A DNA stretch of 35,062 nucleotides from Thermodesulfovibrio sp. Lineage in GTDB: Bacteria > Nitrospirota > Thermodesulfovibrionia > Thermodesulfovibrionales > Thermodesulfovibrionaceae. The notes beneath the pieces were generated by a model that did no database searches, had not been told where the DNA came from, and worked only from the letters and a program-made list of their open reading frames with translations. Within the stretch, counting starts at the first letter, position 1; every line of letters begins with the position of its first letter. The DNA is taken from assembly GCA_025060075.1 (NCBI GenBank), contig JANXCZ010000048.1, positions 1-35,062 of the forward strand, read 5' to 3'. Of this stretch, positions 8,571-18,963 are shown piece after piece. The position numbers were made by a program, and so were the translations under genes.

Positions 8571-9850
8571 AGTTCCTTAAATATTTTATAAGCTACCTTT
8601 ATAGTTTTTTCTATATCCTTTTCGCTATGGGCAAGACTAATAAATCCTGCTTCAAATTGAGATGGTGCAAGATAAATACCATTTTTAAGCATTCCTAAGA
8701 AAAACTTTTTAAATTTTTCTGTATCTGAAGTTTTTGCTGTTTTTGCATCTATAACTTCATTTTCAGTAAAGTATGTACAGAACATTGTGCCTGCTCTGTA
8801 AAATTTGACCTTTACTCCTGCTTTTTTTGCTGAATCTCTAAGTCCTTCTTCAAGATACTGCATCTTTTTTTCAAGTTTTTTATATGTAGATACCTTTGAA
8901 AGCACCTTTAATGTCTCAATACCAGCAGTCATTGCAATAGGATTTCCTGAAAGTGTGCCTGCCTGATAAACTCCTCCTTCAGGTGCTACAAGTGACATTA
9001 TCTCTTTTTTACCCCCATAGGCACCAACAGGAAGTCCTCCTCCAATAACTTTACCAAGACATGTCAGATCAGGTTTAATGCCATAGTACTGTTGCGCACC
9101 ACCAAAGGATACTCTAAAGCCTGTCATAACTTCGTCAAAAATAAGAACAATTCCGTATTTTTCTGTCTCCTCTCTTAAAGCTTGTAAAAACTCTTCCTTC
9201 GGTAAAATACATCCCATATTTCCAATAACTGGTTCAACTATAACACATGCTATATCTTTCCAGTGCTCTTTGAGAGTGTTTTTAAATGCCTCTGTATCAT
9301 TAAAGGGTAGAACAATTGTCTCTGAAGTGTATGATTGGGGAACTCCGAGACTATCTGGAATACTGAATGTAGCAGCACCTGATCCAGCAGAAACTAAAAG
9401 ACCATCAACATGCCCATGATAGCATCCTTCAAACTTTACAACTTTATTTCTCTTTGTAAATCCTCTTGCTACCCTTATTGCTGACATGGTTGCCTCTGTT
9501 CCTGAATTAACCATACGAATTTTTTCCATTGAGGGAAAGGCTTTTTTTATAAGTTCGGCAAGCTTTATTTCAAGTTCCGTTGGTGCTCCATAGCTTGTTC
9601 CTCTCTCTATAGCTTTCTTTAATGCTTTAACAACAGATGGATAGGCATGCCCAAGAATCAAAGGTCCCCATGAAAGCACATAGTCAATATATTCATTACC
9701 ATCTACATCATAGATTTTTGAACCCTTTGCCTTTGCAATGAATAGAGGATTTCCACCTACAGCTTTAAATGCTCTTACAGGACTGTTAACTCCACCTGGC
9801 ATTAGATTTAAGGCTTTTTTATAAAGTTTTTCAGATTTTGTTGTTTTCAT
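8567..9850 (-). CDS. hemL: Glutamate-1-semialdehyde 2,1-aminomutase
   Basis: A 427-aa PLP enzyme converting glutamate-1-semialdehyde to 5-aminolevulinate in the C5 pathway to haem and sirohaem. Visible motifs are [10 protein letters not shown] near the N-terminus, VNSGTEATM for the phosphate site, FDEVMTGFR, and the PLP lysine K267 in [11 protein letters not shown]. Length is normal. GGAGG lies 6 nt before ATG 9850. It opens the six-gene minus-strand operon and is divergent from the receiver gene 83 bp away. Confidence 0.97.
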   Translation of the reverse strand: MKTTKSEKLYKKALNLMPGGVNSPVRAFKAVGGNPLFIAKAKGSKIYDVDGNEYIDYVLSWGPLILGHAYPSVVKALKKAIERGTSYGAPTELEIKLAELIKKAFPSMEKIRMVNSGTEATMSAIRVARGFTKRNKVVKFEGCYHGHVDGLLVSAGSGAATFSIPDSLGVPQSYTSETIVLPFNDTEAFKNTLKEHWKDIACVIVEPVIGNMGCILPKEEFLQALREETEKYGIVLIFDEVMTGFRVSFGGAQQYYGIKPDLTCLGKVIGGGLPVGAYGGKKEIMSLVAPEGGVYQAGTLSGNPIAMTAGIETLKVLSKVSTYKKLEKKMQYLEEGLRDSAKKAGVKVKFYRAGTMFCTYFTENEVIDAKTAKTSDTEKFKKFFLGMLKNGIYLAPSQFEAGFISLAHSEKDIEKTIKVAYKIFKEL

Positions 9851-9916
9851 TCTTTACCTCCAAAAATTTTTATTTCAATAAAAATACCAAAAAAGATAAT
9901 AAAATCGCAAATTTTA

Positions 9917-9925
9917 TGTTATAAT
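9917..9925 (+). promoter_or_regulatory. Extended -10 promoter of the receiver gene
   Basis: TGTTATAAT, a perfect -10 with the TGn extension and no recognisable -35. The start codon A is 8 nt after the box, so the message should be leaderless or nearly so. Confidence 0.6.
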
Positions 9926-9932
9926 CCAATAG

Positions 9933-10310
9933 ATGCAAAAAAGGGCTTTTGTTATAGATGACGATGAGTTTGTTAGAGAAACCTTAAAGGCTATGCTTGA
10001 GTTTTTGGATTTTGAAGTAGTTACTGCTGAGGATGGTAGAAAGGCAATTGAGGTATTTGCTTCTCAAATAAGTTCAAAGAATTTTTTTGATGTTGTGTTT
10101 GTTGATCTTATTATGCCGGAAATGTCAGGAATGAAAGTAATTCAAGAACTTAAAAGAATTGATCCAAACATTAACGCTGTAATATCAAGCGGATACTTTA
10201 ATGATCCTTCAGTTGCTGAATATGAAAAATTAGGATTTAAAGGAATTCTCAATAAACCTTATACTCTTGAAGAACTTAAAGAAACTCTTAAAAAACTAAA
10301 TATCCTCTAA
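9933..10310 (+). CDS. Single-domain response regulator (receiver only)
   Basis: A 125-aa CheY-like receiver with all key residues: the acidic cluster D9-D11 (VIDDDEF), phospho-acceptor D58 (FVDLIMP), a Ser at the switch position (ISSGY) and K108 (LNKPY). There is no output domain, so it must act by protein contact or in a phosphorelay. The last 15 nt overlap the convergent histidine kinase gene, its most obvious partner. No Shine-Dalgarno is present. Confidence 0.9.
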   Translation: MQKRAFVIDDDEFVRETLKAMLEFLDFEVVTAEDGRKAIEVFASQISSKNFFDVVFVDLIMPEMSGMKVIQELKRIDPNINAVISSGYFNDPSVAEYEKLGFKGILNKPYTLEELKETLKKLNIL

Positions 10311-12806
10311 GGCTGCAATATATATCCTGAAGGTAGTTCCCTCTCCTAATCTACTTTCTACTTCTATTTTTCCTTGTAATTTTTCTATAACATTTTTTAC
10401 TACAGTCAGTCCAAGTCCTCTACCTTCTTTTCTCATTGTAAAGAAAGGATCAAAAATTTTGTCTATATATTCAGGAGGAATTCCTGGTCCTGAATCTTTT
10501 ATTGTTATACAGACATAGTTTCCTTTCTTCAAATCCTTAGTTTCAAATTGATTTATATAGTTTTGTATCTTTATCTCTATCTTTCCCTTATTTTGCATTG
10601 CCTGTTTAGAGTTCATTATAATGTTCTGAAATACCCTGTATAACTGTGTCTTGTCAGCATAAATATAGAAAACTTTAGGCTCTGATTCAATAGTATATCT
10701 TACATCTGTTCCATTTAAGACAAACTCAGCTGAGTGTTTTACAACCTCTACAATATTTATTTTTTCCTTTTTTCTTATAAAATCTGGACTTAAATCTCTT
10801 AAATTTTGAATAATTGTAGCCATTATTTTTGTAGTTTCAAGCATTATTTCTATATTTTTTCTTTTATCTGGTGATGTTTCAAGTTCTTTAAGTAAAGATA
10901 AATTACCTGTTAAAACCATTAGATAGTTGTTAAAATCATGGACAATTCCTGCAGATATCTTTGTAAGTATATCCATTCTTTCTAGTCTCTTTGATAGTTC
11001 TTGTGTTTTAATTATTTCTGTAGCATCTTGAATTGTTATAACATCGCCAAATTTTGTATTTTTTATCAATACAGGATTTTCCGTATATATCACTGGAATT
11101 TCTTTATCTTTTAACTTTAAAACTTTGTATTTAGAATGTTCATTTTCTTTAAGATTTAATAGATCCTTTAGTTGTTTCCCAATGGGATTTTCTGAAGGTT
11201 CAAGAAGTCTTCTTGCTTCTTTGTTAAGATACTTAATTTTTCCTTCAAAATCAGTATAGATTACACCAGTATTGAGAGAATCAAGAGTTATTTTCTTTTC
11301 TTCTGTTTCTTCAACAAGATTAAGCACAATATTTCTAAATTTTTCAAGACTTCTTACAGCAATAGAGTGAGAAAATAGTGTAATAAAAATAAAAATAATG
11401 TGAAAGATGTTATTAAGCTGCATATAAAAAGATAGATTTACAAAACTTAAAAGCCACCATTCTTTGTTAATTTCATGTTTAACAATAATCCATCTTTTTC
11501 CTTGAAAGTCTTCAAGTAAATTTTCATTAATTTTTTTGAATCCAGAGGGTACAAGAATATCTTTTCCAAATATTTTTTCTTCATAAACTTTTTTAAGTTC
11601 TTCAGGGGGATAATCAAAAAGCAGTCTATTCCTTAGTTCTTTCGTGCCTATCAAAACTCCTCCAGAGGAATGAGCCATAATTATATTTTCAATATTCATT
11701 TGTTTTTTAAAATTTTTACTTATATCAAACTGAAAAACAAGAACTCCAATTATTTTCTCTCCTTCATAAACAGGATAAGAAATTCTTATATCATCTTTCT
11801 CTGTATATAATCCTCTTCCAATAAAAACTGAAAGTTTTCCCTGCATTGATTCCTTAAAATATCTTCTAAAGCTTACATCTTGATTAATCATGGTTTTTCT
11901 GTGTTCAGCAGAGCAAGCTTTTACCTTTCCATTTTTGTCTATAAACCATACTAAATTTGTATCAAATATTTGATTTAGATAGGAAAGATATTTATTTAAC
12001 TCCTCTGAGCCTTTATTGATTTTATCCTTTAGTTCATAAGATGAAGCTATATGTCTTATTAAATTACTATAAAAATTTATTTTATCGTTTATTTCAAAAG
12101 AAATTCTGTGCATACTAAGTTGTTTATGATAAATATCAATATTTTTGAAATGTTCAATATATCTCCATGAGAGATAAAGTAAAATAGAAACTATTGAAAC
12201 AAAAGATCCAAAATATATTAGATAAGCTTTTATCTTTTCTTCATAAAAAATTTTTGTTCTTAAAGAAAGGCTTAAGAAAACTGAAAGAGTGGCAAGAAAA
12301 TTAATTAACAACGATTGATAAACTATGTATACTGCAAGAAAAATAATATACAACCCTAAAAAAACATAGAGTTCTTTATTTTCAAGGACTTCCTTCTTAA
12401 CAACTACATGAAAATAAGAGACACCAATCAAGAAAAGTCCTAAAGATATTAAAATTTTGCTTTCTTTAAATAAAAAGATAAGTACAAATAATAGAGCAAA
12501 CAAAAGATAGTAAAACTTAAGATTAAAGATTTTTTTATTTTCATAAAAGACGACTAAACTAATTATTGCAATATTTAGAGCAATCAAATAAAAGTAGTAT
12601 TCTTCTGTTAAGTTTCTTAGAAGAATTATTGAGTTAAGAATAACATTGAGAGAAACGATTATAAAAAAGAATTTTACAATATTTTTATCAAATTGAGGTT
12701 TTATGATTTTACGCCAACGAATAAAGTGATAAAAAAATATTGAATGGAATAAAAGAAAAGATACTCTTAAAAAATTGGATAAATCATCAAAAAATTGTAT
12801 ATTCAT
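10296..12806 (-). CDS. Multi-TM sensor histidine kinase with Cache-like and PAS domains
   Basis: An 836-aa membrane kinase. Residues 1-220 hold about seven hydrophobic helices. Residues 225-450 form an extracytoplasmic Cache/DctB-like sensor (VWFIDKNGKV, DVSFRRYF, ISYPVYEGEKIIG), closed by a helix at about 463-485. A PAS domain covers about 505-600, the phospho-acceptor is H623 in the HDFNN box, and the ATPase domain has N728/N732, DSGPGIP (771-777) and GRGLGL (795-800). HDFNN kinases often use separate receivers, which fits the neighbouring gene. The start overlaps the lipoprotein stop as ATGA, so the two are translated together. The ligand is unknown. Confidence 0.9.
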   Translation of the reverse strand: MNIQFFDDLSNFLRVSFLLFHSIFFYHFIRWRKIIKPQFDKNIVKFFFIIVSLNVILNSIILLRNLTEEYYFYLIALNIAIISLVVFYENKKIFNLKFYYLLFALLFVLIFLFKESKILISLGLFLIGVSYFHVVVKKEVLENKELYVFLGLYIIFLAVYIVYQSLLINFLATLSVFLSLSLRTKIFYEEKIKAYLIYFGSFVSIVSILLYLSWRYIEHFKNIDIYHKQLSMHRISFEINDKINFYSNLIRHIASSYELKDKINKGSEELNKYLSYLNQIFDTNLVWFIDKNGKVKACSAEHRKTMINQDVSFRRYFKESMQGKLSVFIGRGLYTEKDDIRISYPVYEGEKIIGVLVFQFDISKNFKKQMNIENIIMAHSSGGVLIGTKELRNRLLFDYPPEELKKVYEEKIFGKDILVPSGFKKINENLLEDFQGKRWIIVKHEINKEWWLLSFVNLSFYMQLNNIFHIIFIFITLFSHSIAVRSLEKFRNIVLNLVEETEEKKITLDSLNTGVIYTDFEGKIKYLNKEARRLLEPSENPIGKQLKDLLNLKENEHSKYKVLKLKDKEIPVIYTENPVLIKNTKFGDVITIQDATEIIKTQELSKRLERMDILTKISAGIVHDFNNYLMVLTGNLSLLKELETSPDKRKNIEIMLETTKIMATIIQNLRDLSPDFIRKKEKINIVEVVKHSAEFVLNGTDVRYTIESEPKVFYIYADKTQLYRVFQNIIMNSKQAMQNKGKIEIKIQNYINQFETKDLKKGNYVCITIKDSGPGIPPEYIDKIFDPFFTMRKEGRGLGLTVVKNVIEKLQGKIEVESRLGEGTTFRIYIAALEDI

Positions 12807-13819
12807 TGTATAATCTCATCAAATAAAGATAGTTTCTCGTCAGAAATTTTAAATTTTATATCTTTTGCTCTTTTTAAGTTTAAAATTCTCACAAAACTTG
12901 CTGCGTCTTCAATTTCTAAATCTGATATTTTACCTGTAGTCAAGATATGAAAAGCCATTTCACCTGCTCTGAATCCCATTTTATAGAAATCAACAGATAT
13001 GCCACCAAAAAATCCAAGTTCAACAAACTGTCGGTTAATTACAAGATCAATCTTTTTAATTTTATTTATCATTATAGGTGCCACATCTGATATTGTAAGG
13101 ACCTTTCCATTTATTATTGACATAACAAAGGGATAGTAAGCTATGATATCTCTTCTTTTATTTATATTTTCTGTAGCTAATATAAGTTCCTGAAGAGAGC
13201 TTACAGGATAAAGAACAATTTTGTTTTTAAAATCTGAATCTTTAAGTTCATAAATAACTTGTTCCTTAAGAGCATTTCCCATAAAATCTGTGGAATAAAT
13301 AATAGCAATTTTTTCAATCTTTCCAAGTAAAACTTCCAGCATTTCTATCTGCTTTGATACAAATAGTTTTTCATAAATACCTGTAAAGTTTTTAATAGGC
13401 TTTCTTTCTTCCATGAATTTGTATTTAGAATTATAACTCTCTGGAGTAATATTTAGGCCTGAAAATACAACAGGTATTTTATCTCCCATAAGATGTTTGG
13501 CAGCACATTGAAAGGCAGCATCATCAATTGTGATAATCAAAGAAGGATTTTGAGATTTAACGCTTATTATGAAATTATTACATCTTTCTTCAAGCTCTCT
13601 TTCAGATGCTCTTCGGAAGTCAAGATAAATCTTTTCTGTTTTTATATTACTAAGATGCTCTCTTAATGCATCTGTAGCTCCTTCAACCTGTGGCTGTCCG
13701 CAGACATCTTTGTCATCATAACTTGAAAGAATAAATACTGTAGTTTTTTGATCTGAACAACCAAAGAGAAGAAAAATAGAGATAAGTATAAGTCCTTTAA
13801 ATAATTTCTTTGATTTCAT
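12803..13819 (-). CDS. ABC-type substrate-binding lipoprotein (ABC_sub_bind family), sensory context
   Basis: A 338-aa lipoprotein: the signal peptide ends in the lipobox LFGC (C21). The mature part has the two-lobe Rossmann pattern of the TrpX-like/PF04392 group (KTTVFILSSYDD, VEGATDALREHL, TIDDAAFQCA, IPVVFSGLN). It is co-translated with the histidine kinase, so I infer that it presents a ligand to the kinase; supplying the divergent ABC importer is the alternative. The start is ATG 13819. It has no ribosome site, but TGATAAAAT ends 6 nt before it. Confidence 0.85.
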   Translation of the reverse strand: MKSKKLFKGLILISIFLLFGCSDQKTTVFILSSYDDKDVCGQPQVEGATDALREHLSNIKTEKIYLDFRRASERELEERCNNFIISVKSQNPSLIITIDDAAFQCAAKHLMGDKIPVVFSGLNITPESYNSKYKFMEERKPIKNFTGIYEKLFVSKQIEMLEVLLGKIEKIAIIYSTDFMGNALKEQVIYELKDSDFKNKIVLYPVSSLQELILATENINKRRDIIAYYPFVMSIINGKVLTISDVAPIMINKIKKIDLVINRQFVELGFFGGISVDFYKMGFRAGEMAFHILTTGKISDLEIEDAASFVRILNLKRAKDIKFKISDEKLSLFDEIIQ

Positions 13820-13825
13820 CGTAAT

Positions 13826-13834
13826 ATTTTATCA
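13826..13834 (-). promoter_or_regulatory. Extended -10 promoter of the lipoprotein/kinase operon
   Basis: On the minus strand TGATAAAAT, followed by 6 nt and then ATG 13819. The predicted transcript start is the start codon. The same nine bases with the same spacing precede mtgA. Confidence 0.6.
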
Positions 13835-13911
13835 AATTTTTAAGGATTATAAGCTTAATTCTTGATATGTGAAAATTAAAACCATTGTAGTAAATTTTAC
13901 TCTAATTGTTT

Positions 13912-13917
13912 TATAAT
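13912..13917 (+). promoter_or_regulatory. Candidate -10 box of the ABC transporter operon
   Basis: A perfect TATAAT 30 nt before ATG 13948, but without a good -35 or TGn extension. It would give a short leader that includes the GGAG ribosome site. It lies about 80 bp from the divergent promoter. Confidence 0.4.
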
Positions 13918-13947
13918 TTTAAGATTTTTTTCCTGAAGGAGTTTAAA

Positions 13948-15660
13948 ATGAAGATACCTATCTCTATTCCTGCTGAAACATTTAGGATAAGAGCAATTGA
14001 TGTATTGGTAATTTTTATTGTTTTAGGAATCATTTCTTTTATCATATATATTGCATCAGAATGGGGTACTCCTTATGAGGAAACTTTAGAGATAGAGTTA
14101 AATCCTTCAAATATTCCGTATTATGCTCTTCAGTCTCTTGCAAGAATCTTTTGTGCCTATATTTTGTCTTTAACTTTTTCTATATGGTATGGATATACTG
14201 CTTCAAGAAGCAGGATTCATGAAAAAATAATGATACCTTTACTTGATATTCTTCAGTCAATTCCTGTTCTTTCCTTTTTACCTGGTGTTGTTTTGGCAAT
14301 GATAGCTTTGTTTCCCGGTAAAAGAATCGGAATTGAACTTGCTTGTATTCTTCTTATTTTTACAGGACAAGTATGGAATATGACATTCAGCTTTTATCAT
14401 TCAATAAATACTATTCCAAAAGAAATGAAAGAAGTAGTCAAAGTTTTCAAATTTAATAAATTTTCTAAATTTCTAAGACTTGATCTTCCCTTTAGTGCGA
14501 TAGGACTTGTCTGGAATAGTATGATGAGTGTAGCAGGAGGATGGTTTTTTCTTATGGCCTGTGAGATGTTTATTCTTGAAGATAAAGATTTTAGGCTACC
14601 AGGTCTTGGCTCTTATATTCAAACGGCAGCAAATAAAGGAGAGATTGAATACATAGTTTATGGATTAGGTACAATGATCTTTTTAATAATTATTCTTGAT
14701 CTTTTCATATGGAGACCTCTTATTGTATGGTCACAAAAATTTAGAATAGAGACAGTTCCACCTGAAGAGGAAAGAGAATCCTTTGTGCTAAATCTTTTTT
14801 CTGGATCTATTTTTATAAAAAAAATAATAGAATTAATTAGTAGAACGATTAATCAAATAGAAAAGTTGAGTTACAAGAGATTTTCCTTAGCATACAGTCC
14901 TGTTATGAATAATATAAGTAAAATCTTAGGATTTTTGTTTCTAATGATTGTCTTAATATCAATTATATGGGCTATTATAAAAGCTATTGGATTGGTTTCA
15001 AATGTTACTCTAAGTGATATAGTTTTAATAGTAAAATCTGCTTTTTATTCTTTACTAAGAGTCTTCGTAGCTTTATTAATAGCTCTTTCCTGGACACTTC
15101 CTGTTGGAGTTTATATTGGCTTAAATCCAAAAGCAGCAAAAATATTGCAAGGTATAGTTCAGATAGCAGCAAGTGTTCCTGCTACAGCGGTTTTTCCAGT
15201 GATTCTTCTTTTTCTTATTAAACTTGGTGGAGGATTAGACATAGGTGCAATCTTTTTAATGCTTCTTGGCACACAATGGTATCTACTTTTTAATATAATA
15301 GCAGGAGCAAGTGCAATTCCCAAGGATTTAATAGAAATTTCCAAAGCTTACGGTATAAAAGGACTCAGAAGATGGAAGGTTCTTATACTTCCAGGAATAT
15401 TCCCCTATCTTATTACTGGATTGATTACTGCAAGTGGAGGAGCATGGAATTCTACAATTGTAAGTGAGTATGTTTCATTTGGAGGAGAAATTATGCATAC
15501 TGCAGGACTTGGTGCTTTGATAAGTCAATCCTCTGCTTCAGGAAATTTTGGTCTTTTACTGCTTGCTACATGTTCTATGTCTCTTATAGTTGTTGGAATA
15601 AATAGACTTCTTTGGAAAAGACTTTTTATTATTGCTAAAGCAAAATATACTTTGGAGTAG
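13948..15660 (+). CDS. ABC transporter permease, two fused permease domains (NitT/TauT type)
   Basis: A 570-aa integral membrane protein with about twelve helices in two halves. Each half ends in the cytoplasmic loop that contacts the ATPase: [12 protein letters not shown] in the first and [13 protein letters not shown] followed by [11 protein letters not shown] in the second. The second matches the nitrate/sulfonate/bicarbonate permease family closely; the first is more divergent. I start it at ATG 13948 with GGAG upstream. The track's TTG 13906 precedes the putative -10 box and has no ribosome site. The ATPase gene follows after 2 nt. No substrate-binding protein is in the operon. Confidence 0.88.
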   Translation: MKIPISIPAETFRIRAIDVLVIFIVLGIISFIIYIASEWGTPYEETLEIELNPSNIPYYALQSLARIFCAYILSLTFSIWYGYTASRSRIHEKIMIPLLDILQSIPVLSFLPGVVLAMIALFPGKRIGIELACILLIFTGQVWNMTFSFYHSINTIPKEMKEVVKVFKFNKFSKFLRLDLPFSAIGLVWNSMMSVAGGWFFLMACEMFILEDKDFRLPGLGSYIQTAANKGEIEYIVYGLGTMIFLIIILDLFIWRPLIVWSQKFRIETVPPEEERESFVLNLFSGSIFIKKIIELISRTINQIEKLSYKRFSLAYSPVMNNISKILGFLFLMIVLISIIWAIIKAIGLVSNVTLSDIVLIVKSAFYSLLRVFVALLIALSWTLPVGVYIGLNPKAAKILQGIVQIAASVPATAVFPVILLFLIKLGGGLDIGAIFLMLLGTQWYLLFNIIAGASAIPKDLIEISKAYGIKGLRRWKVLILPGIFPYLITGLITASGGAWNSTIVSEYVSFGGEIMHTAGLGALISQSSASGNFGLLLLATCSMSLIVVGINRLLWKRLFIIAKAKYTLE

Positions 15661-15662
15661 TT

Positions 15663-16955
15663 ATGGAAAGAGAGATTATTATTGAAACAGTAGGTATTAA
15701 AAAATCTTTTATGGTTGGTAGAGGAAGAGAGATTACAGTCTTAGAGGACATAAATCTTAAAATATACTCTGGTGAGTTTGTATCAATTCTTGGACAGTCT
15801 GGCGCTGGAAAATCAACTCTTTTAAGAATAATCGCAGGACTTGTTGAGCCAACTGAAGGGCAGGTTTTATATAAGGGAGTTCCTCTTAAGCGAGCTAATG
15901 CAAAAATAGCAGTGGTTTTTCAAAGCTTTGCTCTTTTTCCATGGTTTACAGTTTTAGAAAATGTTAAGGTTGGACTTGTGGGTAAAGGTTTGAGCGAAGA
16001 GGAGATGAATGAAAAAGCAATAAAAGCAATTGATCTTGTAGGACTTGATGGATTCGAAGATGCCTATCCAAGAGAGCTGAGTGGTGGCATGCGTCAGAGA
16101 GTAGGAATTGCAAGAGCACTTGTTGTTGAACCTGAGATTCTTTTGATGGATGAGCCTTTTTCAGCACTTGATGTTCTTACAGCAGATAATCTTCGTGGAG
16201 ATATTATTGATTTATGGAGAGCAGGTAAAATACCAGCAAAGGCTGTTGTTCTTGTTACTCATAACATTGAAGAGGCTGTAAGTATGTCTTCTCGGGCTGT
16301 TATATTGACTCATAATCCTGGAAAGATCAAGGCAGATATTCCTGTTGAACTTCCCTATCCAAGAGACAGAAACTCAAGAGATTTTAAATTTTTGTTAGAT
16401 AAAATATACACAGTTCTTATAAAACCACCTGAAGAAATTCCATTTCTTCTTGCTGCAGGTAGATATCAATTTCTTCCCCATGCAAAAGTTGGTGCTATTG
16501 CAGGACTTGTTGAACTTGTTCATGACAAAGGCGGAAGGGTTGATATTTATGCTCTAAGTTCTGAACTAAGCATGGAAGTTGATGATATATTTCCATTGAT
16601 AGAAGCCTCAGTAATACTTGATTTTGGGGAAGTAAAAGAGGGTGATTTTATTCTTACTGAAAAGGGAAAAAGATGGGCAGAGGCTGATACTCTTGAGAAA
16701 AAAGAGATATTTAAAGATTCTGCATTACAAAATGTTCAACTTATTAAGCAAATACTTCAGGTTTTATCAACTATATCAAAACATAGGGTATCAGATGAAT
16801 TTTTCATTGACATTCTCAAGAATCATTTTACACCAGAGGAAGCATGGAATCAACTTGAAACAGCTATAGACTGGGGAAGATACGCAGAACTTTTTGCTTA
16901 TGACTATGACGCTGGAGAGTTATACCTTGAAGAACCTTCAACAATTGATATGTAA
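15663..16955 (+). CDS. ABC transporter ATP-binding protein with AAA-associated C-terminal domain
   Basis: A 430-aa ATPase energising the upstream permease. Residues 1-250 are a complete ABC domain: Walker [10 protein letters not shown] (44-52), Q-loop Q87 (FQSFALFPW), signature LSGGM (139-143), Walker B LLMDEP (160-165) and H200. Residues 255-430 are an extra domain of the AAA-associated C-terminal type found in some nitrate/sulfonate-type ATPases, with a winged-helix-like stretch ([21 protein letters not shown]) that may be regulatory. The substrate cannot be read from the sequence. The gene overlaps the start of malQ. Confidence 0.9.
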   Translation: MEREIIIETVGIKKSFMVGRGREITVLEDINLKIYSGEFVSILGQSGAGKSTLLRIIAGLVEPTEGQVLYKGVPLKRANAKIAVVFQSFALFPWFTVLENVKVGLVGKGLSEEEMNEKAIKAIDLVGLDGFEDAYPRELSGGMRQRVGIARALVVEPEILLMDEPFSALDVLTADNLRGDIIDLWRAGKIPAKAVVLVTHNIEEAVSMSSRAVILTHNPGKIKADIPVELPYPRDRNSRDFKFLLDKIYTVLIKPPEEIPFLLAAGRYQFLPHAKVGAIAGLVELVHDKGGRVDIYALSSELSMEVDDIFPLIEASVILDFGEVKEGDFILTEKGKRWAEADTLEKKEIFKDSALQNVQLIKQILQVLSTISKHRVSDEFFIDILKNHFTPEEAWNQLETAIDWGRYAELFAYDYDAGELYLEEPSTIDM

Positions 16956-18963
16956 GCTTTCAGATCTAATAGGAATAATTCCTTTTTACTACAACTACAA
17001 AGGTCAAAGAATTGATACTTCCTATGAAACAAAGATTAGATTAATTTCTGCTATGGGAATAAGTATTGATGAAGAAAGTATTATTAGCTGGATTGAATTC
17101 CTTGAAAAAAGTTCATTGAGGAACTATTTAGAGCCTGTCTATGTAGTTAAACCAGGAGAGGAAATAAAGCTTTATCTAAGGGAAAATAACAGAAAATGTC
17201 ATATTGAGATTTATCCATTTAGAGATTTAGGACAAGAAGGTGAAATATTAAGTTTTTCTCTTGATCTTGATAATTTTAATAAAGAAGAAAAAGCTTTTGA
17301 TGGAGAATTGTATTTTAAATATAATATTCAAATTCCTCCACTTCGCATAGGTTACTACATTATAAACGTTTTTCTTGAAAAATCAGTTCATAGAAGCATC
17401 TTAATAGTTGTTCCTGACAGTTGTTTTGTTCCCTTCAAGAGTAAAACTTGGGGATTGCATCTTAATCTTTGGAGTTTAAGAGGAAATAAAAAAGAAGGAG
17501 ATTTTTCTCATCTTAAAGAGTCTTTAATGTATATAAAATCTCTTGGAGGTTTTGTAAGTATAAATCCTCTTCATCTAAACGATCCTGATGATTTTTATGG
17601 TATAAGTCCTTACTCTGCGATATCAAGACAGTTTAGAACTCCTCTTTATTTGTCAAAATGTCCCGTAGAAGAAATAAATGAAGATTTTTTTGATTATTCC
17701 TATGTATGGAAAAAAAAGATGGAATCACTTAAAAAGGAGTTTGAAAAATTTTATAAATCCTATATTAATGAAGAGTATGAGGGAAAAAAGTTCATTGATT
17801 ATAAAAATAGTCTTTGTCCGATAATGAGAGAGGATTTAAAATACTTCTCAGTTTTTTGTTTTTTAAGAGAAAAGTTTGGTAAGAACTGGCATAATTGGGA
17901 GGAGAAACTTAAGAGAGCAGACAAAGAAACACTTTCTATGATTTATTCTGAAAATAATAAAGAGGTTCTTTTTTATGAGTATCTTCAATGGCTTGTGCAA
18001 GAGGAGTTAAAGGAGATAAAGAACTATCCAGTATTAATTGATCTTGGTTTTGGTTCAGTCAAGGAAAGTTTTGATGTATGGATTCATCAGGAAATATATG
18101 CGCTTTCTTTAGAGTATGGTGCTCCCCCTGATGATTTTAATCCCAAAGGACAGAAATGGGGATTTCCTGCCTTAGTTCCTTTTAAATTAAGAGAAAAAGC
18201 CTATATACCTTTTATAAAACTTTTAAGAGCTAATATGAAGACAAATCTTCTAAGAATTGACCATGCACTTGGACTTTTTAGAGCCTTCTTGATACCTGAA
18301 GGTGCTACTCCTCATGAAGGTGCATATATAAAACATCCTTGGAAAGACTTGCTTGGAATAATTACTCTTGAAAGTCAGATAAATAAAACAGGAGTTATTG
18401 GAGAGGATCTTGGAACAGCAGAAGAATGGATGAAAGAAGAACTTATTAAAAGAAAAATCTGCTCATGGAAGGTATTTTATTTTGAAAAAGATCTATATGG
18501 ATATAAACACTACAGTGTCTATCCTGAAGATGCATTATGTAGTATAACAACCCATGATTTACCAACATTTAAAGGATTCTGGTATGGAAGAGATATAGAA
18601 CTAAGAAAAAAGTTTTCAATCTTCGATGAAGATCAGTCTGAAAAGGCATTATCAGAAAGAAAAAGGGATAAAGAAAAAATTCTTGATATCTTAAAGAAAG
18701 AAGGCTTAATTGAAGAAGAATCTATAGTTGAGGAAATTCTCATTGGAATAGTAAAATTCCTTGCAAAAACTCAATCAAGATATTTACTTTTATATCCTGA
18801 AGATATAATACTTACTGAGGAACAGACAAACCTTCCTGGAACAACAACTCAGTATCCTAATTGGCAGAGAAAACTTCCAGTGTCTTTTGAGCAACTTATA
18901 AACTTACCAATTTTTGAGAAGATTAAGACTATTTTATCTGAGTCTGGACGGATTCATCCTTAG
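16927..18963 (+). CDS. malQ: 4-alpha-glucanotransferase (amylomaltase, GH77)
   Basis: Transfers alpha-1,4-glucan segments between maltodextrins in the cytoplasm. In the 689-aa track version the catalytic residues are nucleophile D456 (LRIDHALG), acid/base E504 (GEDLGT) and D555 (TTHDLPT); the N-terminal 170 residues form an extra beta domain seen in long MalQ proteins. The start is uncertain: TTG 16927 has GGAGAG 7 nt upstream and gives a usual N-terminus, while ATG 16894 has no ribosome site and overlaps the ATPase gene more. The 3' end overlaps convergent mtgA by 35 nt. The link to the ABC operon is positional only. Confidence 0.9.
   Translation: MKNLQQLICKLSDLIGIIPFYYNYKGQRIDTSYETKIRLISAMGISIDEESIISWIEFLEKSSLRNYLEPVYVVKPGEEIKLYLRENNRKCHIEIYPFRDLGQEGEILSFSLDLDNFNKEEKAFDGELYFKYNIQIPPLRIGYYIINVFLEKSVHRSILIVVPDSCFVPFKSKTWGLHLNLWSLRGNKKEGDFSHLKESLMYIKSLGGFVSINPLHLNDPDDFYGISPYSAISRQFRTPLYLSKCPVEEINEDFFDYSYVWKKKMESLKKEFEKFYKSYINEEYEGKKFIDYKNSLCPIMREDLKYFSVFCFLREKFGKNWHNWEEKLKRADKETLSMIYSENNKEVLFYEYLQWLVQEELKEIKNYPVLIDLGFGSVKESFDVWIHQEIYALSLEYGAPPDDFNPKGQKWGFPALVPFKLREKAYIPFIKLLRANMKTNLLRIDHALGLFRAFLIPEGATPHEGAYIKHPWKDLLGIITLESQINKTGVIGEDLGTAEEWMKEELIKRKICSWKVFYFEKDLYGYKHYSVYPEDALCSITTHDLPTFKGFWYGRDIELRKKFSIFDEDQSEKALSERKRDKEKILDILKKEGLIEEESIVEEILIGIVKFLAKTQSRYLLLYPEDIILTEEQTNLPGTTTQYPNWQRKLPVSFEQLINLPIFEKIKTILSESGRIHP

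Noticed and set aside
13906-13947. Upstream TTG start of the ABC permease
   Set aside because: It precedes a TATAAT box and has no ribosome site, whereas ATG 13948 has GGAG upstream.
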